This document shows, piece after piece, positions 30,599-36,226 of a stretch of 36,226 nucleotides of DNA (position 1 is its first letter; every line of letters begins with the position of its first letter). This DNA is from Microbacteriaceae bacterium. Lineage in GTDB: Bacteria > Actinomycetota > Actinomycetes > Actinomycetales > Microbacteriaceae. Below the pieces are notes generated by a model that did not search any database, had not been told where the DNA came from, and was given only the letters and a program-made list of their open reading frames with translations. The translations under genes were made by a program, and so were the position numbers. The stretch covers positions 1-36,226 of the forward strand of contig JAKVJE010000009.1 in the NCBI GenBank assembly GCA_022487185.1, read 5' to 3'.

Positions 30599-30669
30599 GT
30601 GAGCCCTTCCCTCTGCGCTCCCGCTGGAACACTGTCGGGCACAAGTCTGCCACGGACCACCCGTCCGGA

Positions 30670-31092
30670 TCAGAGTTCGGAGGATTCGGCCTTCGACAGC
30701 GAAGTCAGCACACCGGTCACGAACCGGCGTGAGGAATCGGTGCTGAGCTCGGCCGCAAAGTTCCCGGCCTCGGAGATGGACACCGCGGTGGGGACATCGT
30801 CGTTGTACAGAATCTCCCAGGCCGCCATCCGCAGGATGGCCAGGTCGACGGCGGGCATCCGGTCGAGGGTCCAGGAGTCCGAATACTCCCCCAGGAGCTC
30901 GTCAATGCTGGCCCGGTGCGCGATGAAGCCGTCGACGATCTCACGGGCGTAGGGGAACGACGAGCTGCGCGCCGGCTGGGCCAGAGCCTGGTCCTCGGCC
31001 TCATGCAGGGCCTCGGTGAACGATTGCCCCCGCAGCTGGGCACTGAACAGGATGTCCAATGCCCGCTTTCGGGCCTTCGTGCGGGCGCTCAC
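30670..31092 (-). CDS. nusB: Transcription antitermination protein NusB
   Basis: NusB binds boxA RNA with NusE (S10) in antitermination of rRNA transcription. The 140-residue all-helical protein has the Arg-rich N-terminal [19 protein letters not shown] (4-22), [18 protein letters not shown] (50-67), [22 protein letters not shown] (73-94), [19 protein letters not shown] (99-117) and [11 protein letters not shown]. The start is a GTG at 31092 overlapping the efp stop (GTGA), so efp and nusB are translationally coupled, the usual actinobacterial arrangement. The pyr operon normally follows nusB directly. Here a dehydrogenase and recQ intervene. Confidence 0.96.
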   Translation of the reverse strand: MSARTKARKRALDILFSAQLRGQSFTEALHEAEDQALAQPARSSSFPYAREIVDGFIAHRASIDELLGEYSDSWTLDRMPAVDLAILRMAAWEILYNDDVPTAVSISEAGNFAAELSTDSSRRFVTGVLTSLSKAESSEL

Positions 31093-31655
31093 GCCTCGGT
31101 GATCCGGCCCAGGTACTCGCTCGTCCTGGTGTCGACCTTCACCTTCGTGCCGTTTTCAACGAACAGGGGAACCTGAATCTCGTAGCCGGTTTCCAGGGTG
31201 GCGGGCTTCGTCCCGGCGCTGGAGCGATCGCCTTGGAGCCCGGGTTCCGTGTACGTGATGGTCAGCTCGACCGAGGCGGGCATTTCCACGAACAGCGGTG
31301 TGCCTTCATGGAAGGCCACGATGGCCTCCTGATTCTCGAGCAGGAAGTGGGCGGCATCCCCCACGACGGTCTCGGGCAGCGGCACCTGATCGTAGGTGTC
31401 GGAGTCCATGAAGACGTAGTCGCTGCCATCGCGGTAGAGGTACTGCATGTTGCGCCGGTCGACAGTCGCGGTTTCGATCTTCGTCCCTGCGTTGAAGGTG
31501 CGATCGACCACCTTGCCAGTCATCACATTTTTGAGGGTCGAGCGCACGAAAGCGCCGCCCTTGCCCGGCTTCACATGCTGGAACTTCGTGATCGTCCAGA
31601 GGTTGCCGTCGAGGTTCAGCACCATGCCGTTCTTGAAATCGTTCGTATTGGCCAC
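31089..31655 (-). CDS. efp: Translation elongation factor P
   Basis: EF-P rescues ribosomes stalled on polyproline stretches. The GTG at 31655 gives 188 residues, the usual family length, beginning [14 protein letters not shown] after the initiator. An ATG at 31667 would add four residues and lacks a ribosome site. Three beta-barrel domains are expected. The domain I loop [10 protein letters not shown] (29-38) places Lys32 at the tip. The C-terminal signature region [27 protein letters not shown] is complete. No modification genes (epmA, epmB, ymfI) are in the window, which agrees with actinobacterial EF-Ps that work with an unmodified lysine. Overlaps nusB by 4 nt. Confidence 0.96.
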   Translation of the reverse strand: MANTNDFKNGMVLNLDGNLWTITKFQHVKPGKGGAFVRSTLKNVMTGKVVDRTFNAGTKIETATVDRRNMQYLYRDGSDYVFMDSDTYDQVPLPETVVGDAAHFLLENQEAIVAFHEGTPLFVEMPASVELTITYTEPGLQGDRSSAGTKPATLETGYEIQVPLFVENGTKVKVDTRTSEYLGRITEA

Positions 31656-31713
31656 AGTTCCATCCATCCATCGAGTCCGGGGTGAGCGCCACATGACGCA
31701 GACATACGGCGCC

Positions 31714-32184
31714 CTATTCTACTCCAGTCCCGAGCCGCTCGGCGATTGCGGCGAGTGCGAGCCCGTAGGAGTGAAAGCCGAAGCCCGCGATGGTCCCTGT
31801 CGCGACCCCTGAAATGACCGACCGGTGGCGGAACTCCTCACGGCTCGTCGGATTCGTGAGATGCACCTCCACAAGCGGAAGCCCCGCCCCGGTGACCTGG
31901 GCCGCCGCGTCGCGCACCGAGTACGAATAGTGGGTGAAGGCAGCCGGGTTGAGGACTACCGGATGGTGCCCATCCACCGCCTCCCCCAGCCAGGCGATGA
32001 GCTCGGCCTCGTCATCGGTGACTCGGGTCTCGGCCCGGAGCCCCAGAGCCCGGGCCCGGTCCGTGCAGAAGACCCGGAGGTGCGCGAAATCGAGAGACCC
32101 GTATTTGTCGGGCTCCCGGCTCCCCAGCCTGGCCAGATTGGGCCCGTTGAGGACCAGCACCGGAGTGGGCTGTTGTTCGTTCAT
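31714..32184 (-). CDS. aroQ: 3-dehydroquinate dehydratase, type II
   Basis: This dodecameric enzyme dehydrates 3-dehydroquinate to 3-dehydroshikimate. The 156-residue protein is the type II (AroQ) form, unrelated to Aro[20 protein letters not shown] (11-29) contains the catalytic Arg23 and Tyr28. [18 protein letters not shown] (76-93) carries N79, and [20 protein letters not shown] (106-125) carries His108. NGPNLARLG differs slightly from the common NGPNLNLLG. The ATG overlaps the aroK-aroB stop by 4 nt, so the shikimate genes are translated together. efp follows after 58 nt. Confidence 0.96.
   Translation of the reverse strand: MNEQQPTPVLVLNGPNLARLGSREPDKYGSLDFAHLRVFCTDRARALGLRAETRVTDDEAELIAWLGEAVDGHHPVVLNPAAFTHYSYSVRDAAAQVTGAGLPLVEVHLTNPTSREEFRHRSVISGVATGTIAGFGFHSYGLALAAIAERLGTGVE
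31716..31721 (-). promoter_or_regulatory. Candidate -10 box for efp-nusB
   Basis: TAGAAT on the minus strand matches TATAAT at five of six positions. It overlaps the aroQ stop codon and would give a leader of about 54 nt before the efp GTG. The -35 region at 17-18 nt is poor (CGCCGA or TCGCCG). The 58-nt aroQ-efp gap is unusually wide for this compact run, which supports a separate start. Confidence 0.4.
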
Positions 32185-33776
32185 TCCGACATCCCCTCAT
32201 AGACCTTCTGCAGCAGGGAGACGTCCGGCACCGGTTGCACCAGCGGATGGCCGATGCCATCGAGCAGCACGAAGCGCAGCACCCCGTTGCGGGTCTTCTT
32301 ATCGCGCAGCATTTCCGCATAGAGCTCCGGCCAGATGCCCCCGCGGTAGCGCACGGGCAGTCCCAGTGCCGTCACCAGCCGCTCGTGTTCTGCCACCTCG
32401 GCCTCCGAGAGCAGCCCGAGGGCCGCAGCGAGACGGGCGGCGTAGATCATCCCCACGGCGACACCGCGGCCGTGCCTCCAGCGATATCCTTCGACGAACT
32501 CGATGGCATGCCCCAGGGTGTGCCCGTAGTTCAGGAACTCTCGGCGGCCACTCTCGCGCAGGTCTGCGGTGACGACGTCGGCTTTCAGTCGGATGGCTGA
32601 TTCGAGGCAGCGATGGAACGCGGCTGTGGATGGGTCCTGGGCCGTAGCCGGATCCCTGCGCATCTCCTCCAAGATGCCGGGTGCCCCGAGAAATCCGCAC
32701 TTGACCACCTCGGCGAATCCGGTGCGGGACTCTTCCTCGGGCAGTGTCTCGAAGGTCTCGGTGTCGCAGAGCACGGCCACAGGAGTGTGGAAACTTCCCA
32801 CGAGGTTCTTCCCCTCGGCGGTGTTGATCCCGGTTTTCCCCCCGACCGCCGCATCGGCCATGGCCAGGACGGTGGTGGGGATCTGGAGCACGCGGATGCC
32901 GCGCAGCCAGGTCGCCGCCACGAAACCGGCTAGGTCGGTGGCGGCGCCCCCGCCGAGCCCCACGACGAGGTCAGTCCGGGAGAAGGCCCGTTGTCCGAGT
33001 ACCTCCCAGCAGCCTGCGGCCACCTCGAGCCGTTTCCCGTCCTCGGCGTCCGGAATCTCGTGCAGAACCACCTCGAGATCCGGCGACAGGAGTCGGTGCA
33101 CGCGTTCCGCACGGGTCTTCTGCGCCGGCTGGGAGATCACCAGCACCTTCTGGACAGTGTCGGGGATGGCCTCCCGGATTCCCGCGATGGTGCCCCGTCC
33201 CAGCACAACCTCATAGGGAGCTGCTCCGCCCACGTGGATGTCCACCGTCGCGCCCGCGGGCGCTGGACGCTCTGGTCCGGCCTCCTGGAGTGCGGCGAGC
33301 ACCCGGTCCCGCACCGCTTCGGCGCCGAGAGTATCGGTGCTGCACACCACATCCGCCAGGGCACGGTAGCGAGGGGCCCGCTGCTCTGCGAGGCTCCGCC
33401 AGGAGTCCAGGCCCTGGGCGAGGAGAGGGCGGCCTGCGCCCGTGCCGATGCGTTCGGCAGCGGCGTCCTCCGAGAGATCGAGCAGGACGACCGTGTGCTC
33501 GGGCCTCCGGAGATGCTCCGCGACCGCCTCGCTGAGGGGGGCTCCCCCCCCGAGCGAGAGGACGCCGATCCCCGAGTCCAACAGCTCCAGGACCAGCCGG
33601 GCCTCCGCCGTGCGGAAAGCGGGTTCGCCATGCTCGGAGAAGAATGTGGTGACGTCCCCGTAGCGCTCAGTGAAGACCGCATCGCTGTCCGCGGAGGTGG
33701 TGCCCAGGGCCTGGGCGAGAAGCGGTCCCACCGTCGTCTTTCCGGCCCCCGGCGGGCCGATCAGGATTACTGCCAT
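32181..33776 (-). CDS. aroKB: Fused shikimate kinase / 3-dehydroquinate synthase
   Basis: One 531-residue chain carries two shikimate-pathway enzymes. Residues 1-165 are shikimate kinase: Walker [10 protein letters not shown] (7-15), [11 protein letters not shown] (30-40), [12 protein letters not shown] with the shikimate-binding arginine (50-61), LGGGAP (75-80) and the lid RPLL. After a Pro/Ala linker (about 166-178) comes 3-dehydroquinate synthase: [21 protein letters not shown] (273-293), [19 protein letters not shown] (300-318), FAEVVKCG, the zinc-binding [11 protein letters not shown] (416-426) and [10 protein letters not shown] (434-443). The reading frame is continuous, so this is a genuine fusion. 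These genes are separate in many actinobacteria. It overlaps the aroC end by 10 nt and aroQ by 4 nt. Confidence 0.96.
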   Translation of the reverse strand: MAVILIGPPGAGKTTVGPLLAQALGTTSADSDAVFTERYGDVTTFFSEHGEPAFRTAEARLVLELLDSGIGVLSLGGGAPLSEAVAEHLRRPEHTVVLLDLSEDAAAERIGTGAGRPLLAQGLDSWRSLAEQRAPRYRALADVVCSTDTLGAEAVRDRVLAALQEAGPERPAPAGATVDIHVGGAAPYEVVLGRGTIAGIREAIPDTVQKVLVISQPAQKTRAERVHRLLSPDLEVVLHEIPDAEDGKRLEVAAGCWEVLGQRAFSRTDLVVGLGGGAATDLAGFVAATWLRGIRVLQIPTTVLAMADAAVGGKTGINTAEGKNLVGSFHTPVAVLCDTETFETLPEEESRTGFAEVVKCGFLGAPGILEEMRRDPATAQDPSTAAFHRCLESAIRLKADVVTADLRESGRREFLNYGHTLGHAIEFVEGYRWRHGRGVAVGMIYAARLAAALGLLSEAEVAEHERLVTALGLPVRYRGGIWPELYAEMLRDKKTRNGVLRFVLLDGIGHPLVQPVPDVSLLQKVYEGMSE

Positions 33777-34972
33777 GCGCCACCATCCTTCGGCGCGAGG
33801 CGCTCGAACTCGGGAATACTCCGCAGGTATCCCTCTAGATTGCGGCGGGTCTCCGGCACTGAATCCCCGCCAAATTTCTCCAGAACCGCCTGTGCGAGCA
33901 CCAGGGCGGTCATGGCCTCGGCCACGACCCCGGCGGCGGGAACGGCACAGATATCAGAGCGCTGGTGGTTGGCGCTGGCGGCCTCACCGGTGCGCACATC
34001 CACCGTCCGCAGCGCATGCGGAACGGTCGCGATGGGTTTCATCGCAATCCGGACCCGAAGAACCGAACCATTCGACATCCCGCCCTCAACGCCTCCCGCG
34101 TGGTCGGTGAGCCGGTGGATGCCGTCCTCAGCCCCCTGCATCTCGTCATGCGCCTGCGAGCCCGGGATCGTGCTCAGATGAAACCCGTCGCCGAATTCGA
34201 CGCCCTTGATCGCCTGGATGCCCATGAGGGCTCCGGCCAGTCTGCCATCGAGGCGCCGATCGGCTTGGACATGGGAGCCGAGCCCCGGCGGCAGTCCGTA
34301 GGCGAGGATTTCGACAATTCCGCCGAGCGTCTCCCCTGCACGCTTGGCCTCATCGATGGCGGCGACCATGGCGGCGCTGCTGGCGGCATCCGCTGCACGG
34401 ACCGGGTCGGCGTCGATGCGCCCAAGGTCTTCCGGGGCAGGATGCGCGGGAGATTCGGGGGTGCCCCCGATCGCGACGGTATAGGAGAGGACCGAGATGC
34501 CCAGCTCCGCGAGGAAGGCCCTGGCCACCGTCCCGAGGGCGACGCGGGCGGCGGTCTCTCGGGCGCTGGCCCGCTCCAGGATGGGACGGGCCTCGGTGAA
34601 GCCGTATTTCTGCATCCCGGCCAGGTCGGCATGTCCGGGCCGGGGGCGGGTCAGGACCGCGCCGCGCGCACTGGTCCGAGCCTCCTCCGGAATCGGGCCG
34701 GTGGCCATGACCTGCTCCCACTTGGGCCATTCGGTGTTTCCGATGCGAATCGCCACCGGGGATCCGAGGGTGTGGGCATCCCGGATGCCGGCGGAGAGCG
34801 TGACCCGGTCCTGTTCAAACTTCATCCGGGCCCCACGGCCATAGCCGAGGCGCCGGCGGGAGAGCTGTCGGGACACCTCCTCTGCCAGGATGGGGACGCC
34901 GGCCGGCAGTCCCTCTAAGACGGCTATGAGTTCGGGGCCATGTGATTCCCCGGCGGTAATCCAACGCAGCAT
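33767..34972 (-). CDS. aroC: Chorismate synthase
   Basis: AroC makes chorismate from EPSP using reduced FMN. The ATG at 34972 gives the family start [21 protein letters not shown] and 401 residues. A GTG eight codons upstream is also open but lacks a ribosome site. His11 in GESHG is catalytic. [19 protein letters not shown] (39-57), [32 protein letters not shown] and [20 protein letters not shown] are the expected FMN and substrate segments. It follows aroE after 36 nt. Its end overlaps aroKB by 10 nt. EPSP synthase (aroA), which makes its substrate, is not in the window. Confidence 0.96.
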   Translation of the reverse strand: MLRWITAGESHGPELIAVLEGLPAGVPILAEEVSRQLSRRRLGYGRGARMKFEQDRVTLSAGIRDAHTLGSPVAIRIGNTEWPKWEQVMATGPIPEEARTSARGAVLTRPRPGHADLAGMQKYGFTEARPILERASARETAARVALGTVARAFLAELGISVLSYTVAIGGTPESPAHPAPEDLGRIDADPVRAADAASSAAMVAAIDEAKRAGETLGGIVEILAYGLPPGLGSHVQADRRLDGRLAGALMGIQAIKGVEFGDGFHLSTIPGSQAHDEMQGAEDGIHRLTDHAGGVEGGMSNGSVLRVRIAMKPIATVPHALRTVDVRTGEAASANHQRSDICAVPAAGVVAEAMTALVLAQAVLEKFGGDSVPETRRNLEGYLRSIPEFERLAPKDGGAWQ

Positions 34973-35008
34973 GTCTCCAGTTTCCCACACCTGCACGACC
35001 CTGCGGAG

Positions 35009-35836
35009 TCAGCGTCCGAGAGCCGCATGCATGGCGCTTCGAAGACGGCCCTCCTCGGGGAGATGCGTTTCGGGATCCTGTCCGAGGAAGAAGGCGTCCT
35101 GCGGGATGGCCTGTTCGATGAGGAGCGCGGTGCCGTCGAGGGCAATTCCCCCTGCGTCCCGCCACTGGGCGGCCAGGGGCAGGTCGTGTGCGCCATAGGC
35201 CGCGTCGAGCAAGGTTTGGCCGGGGGTCTCGGGCTTCAGACGGATCGAGTCGCCTGCCCCGGGCGGCAGCGTCGAGATGGTAAGGGTTCGGGCGGGAACA
35301 GTTCCAGAGAGCTCCGTGAGGGCGCAGATGCTGAGCCGAAGGCCGTGGTCATCGGCAAACTGGCGCAGCCGTGTGGCATGGGCTGGCGTGCGCACGGCGG
35401 CGGAGATCTCCTGGATGCCTCGCTCTGCCGCGGCGGCGAGGGCGCTCAGCGCGGTGGCCCCGCTGCCCAGAAGCAGCAGTGTGTTCGGGGTTCCCGACTG
35501 CTCGATGAGCCGGGAGAAGCCGAGCACGTCTGTGTTTGCGCCCAGGATCCTGCCCCCGTCGAAGCGGATCGTATTGGCCACCCCCAGGGCCTGGACTCGG
35601 GGGTCGGCCCAGTCGAGCAGGGGCAGGATGGTCCGTTTCAGGGGCATGGTGAGGCTGAGTCCCAGCCAGTCGCCGCGCACCGCCCGGACAAACCCCGGCA
35701 GCTCGGGTTCCGTGACATCGAAGCGGGTGTAGCTCCAGTCGAGTCCCAGGATCCGGGCCGCCGTCTGGTGGAGCAGCGGGGAGAACGAGTGCGCGATCGG
35801 ATGCCCCAGCACCGCGAGACGGGACCGGGAGATCAT
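35009..35836 (-). CDS. aroE: Shikimate dehydrogenase
   Basis: AroE reduces 3-dehydroshikimate to shikimate with NADPH. The ATG at 35836 overlaps the mltG stop by 4 nt and gives 275 residues. A start eight codons upstream would lie in mltG. The N-terminal substrate domain has LAVLGHPIAHSFSPLLHQ (7-24), the catalytic Lys67 in LSLTMPLKR and Asp103 in LGANTDVLGF. The nucleotide domain has LLLLGSGATALSALAAA, followed by DAAYGAHDLPLAAQWRDAG. The glycine motif GSGATA fits the actinobacterial form. The basic NRxTK-type NADP loop is not obvious (AAVRTPAHATRL), so the cofactor preference is less certain than the family. Confidence 0.93.
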   Translation of the reverse strand: MISRSRLAVLGHPIAHSFSPLLHQTAARILGLDWSYTRFDVTEPELPGFVRAVRGDWLGLSLTMPLKRTILPLLDWADPRVQALGVANTIRFDGGRILGANTDVLGFSRLIEQSGTPNTLLLLGSGATALSALAAAAERGIQEISAAVRTPAHATRLRQFADDHGLRLSICALTELSGTVPARTLTISTLPPGAGDSIRLKPETPGQTLLDAAYGAHDLPLAAQWRDAGGIALDGTALLIEQAIPQDAFFLGQDPETHLPEEGRLRSAMHAALGR

Positions 35837-36226
35837 TCGCTCCCGTGCTCCTTGAGCCATTGCTGGAAGATCTTGACGTTCTGCTCGTGCTCCGCCGCGG
35901 TGTCTTCGAAGCGGGTCTCGCCCGTGGTGGGGTTCACAGTGGTGAAGTAGAGCCAGCTCCCCGCGGCCGGTGAGACCGCCGCCGCAATCGCGGCGTCGCC
36001 CGGGTTGCTGATCGGGCCGATGGGCAGTCCGGCATTCGCGTACGTGTTGTACTTGTTGGAGGCATCCGCCCGCTGGGCCGCGGTCGTCGTGATGCTGCTA
36101 CTCCCGGCCCCGTAGGAGACGGTGGCATCCGACTGGAGTTTCATCCCCTGATCGAGCCGGTTCTGGAAGACCCGTGCCACCTTGGGCATATCCTCAGTCG
36201 ATCCGGCCTCTTTCTGCACAATCGAG
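35833..36226 (-). CDS. mltG: Endolytic peptidoglycan transglycosylase MltG (partial, 5' part outside window)
   Basis: Only the C-terminal 130 or so residues are present. The frame runs off the window edge, with residues SIVQKEAG at the boundary. MltG (YceG-like) cleaves nascent glycan strands at the membrane. The visible part contains the catalytic region (SIVQKEA, aligning with the SIVEKE motif of E. coli MltG), VFQNRLDQGMKLQSDATVSYG, YNTYANAGLPIGPISNPG and a C-terminal LYFTTVNPTTGETRFEDTAAEHEQN. The membrane anchor and LysM-like domain would be upstream. The position directly before aroE, with a 4-nt overlap, is the standard actinobacterial order. Confidence 0.95.
   Translation of the reverse strand, partial: SIVQKEAGSTEDMPKVARVFQNRLDQGMKLQSDATVSYGAGSSSITTTAAQRADASNKYNTYANAGLPIGPISNPGDAAIAAAVSPAAGSWLYFTTVNPTTGETRFEDTAAEHEQNVKIFQQWLKEHGSE

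Noticed and set aside
30599-30669. Possible terminator or promoter between nusB and the dehydrogenase
   Set aside because: A CGGAC/GTCCG 5-bp stem follows the nusB stop but has no T-run, and no convincing -10/-35 pair is visible. The two genes may be co-transcribed.

Overview
The window is a dense, GC-rich chromosomal housekeeping segment from an actinobacterium, most likely a member of the Micrococcales or a close relative. Three things suggest this. The core gene order (mltG-aroE-aroC-aroK/B-aroQ-efp-nusB, pyrR-pyrB-pyrC-carA-carB-pyrF-gmk-rpoZ-coaBC-metK-priA-fmt-rsmB-rpe, his genes-lgt-gltB-gltD-pyk) is an actinobacterial one. PriA is of the degenerate actinobacterial type. HisG is the long form and PyrF the group-2 form. 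I cannot name the genus from the sequence alone. There are 31 protein genes. All lie on the minus strand except recQ. No gap exceeds about 125 bp, and I see no tRNA, rRNA, insertion sequence, prophage, CRISPR array or toxin-antitoxin pair.

Read in the direction of transcription, from high to low coordinates, the window starts inside mltG and continues through the shikimate genes aroE, aroC, a fused aroK-aroB and aroQ. Next come efp (with a possible promoter of its own) and nusB, then a succinate-semialdehyde-dehydrogenase-like gene. The plus-strand recQ lies between that gene and the pyrimidine operon. recQ and the dehydrogenase overlap tail to tail, and recQ and pyrR are divergent across 97 bp.

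The block from pyrR to rsmB (27278 to 11796) is 13 genes joined by 1-20 nt overlaps or gaps of 14 nt or less. It couples UMP synthesis (PyrB, PyrC, CarAB, PyrF) to GMP kinase, RNA polymerase omega, CoA synthesis, S-adenosylmethionine synthesis, PriA, initiator-tRNA formylation and 16S rRNA methylation. The pyrR leader contains a convincing PyrR-binding RNA element. Its lower stem encloses the ribosome binding site of pyrR, which points to translational feedback by PyrR on its own operon.

Below rsmB a hairpin and a leaderless-type promoter precede rpe. hisE, hisG, hisF, hisI and lgt follow. After a 122-bp gap with a perfect 9-bp inverted repeat come gltB, gltD and pyk.

The points most worth a second look are: a PriA that lacks the cysteine-rich zinc-binding region as well as the Walker A motif; the gltB operator-like palindrome; the PyrR element; the absence of the trp genes usually found between hisI and lgt; and the absence of the actinobacterial integration host factor gene usually found between pyrF and gmk. 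I did not find a wholly new multi-gene system here.
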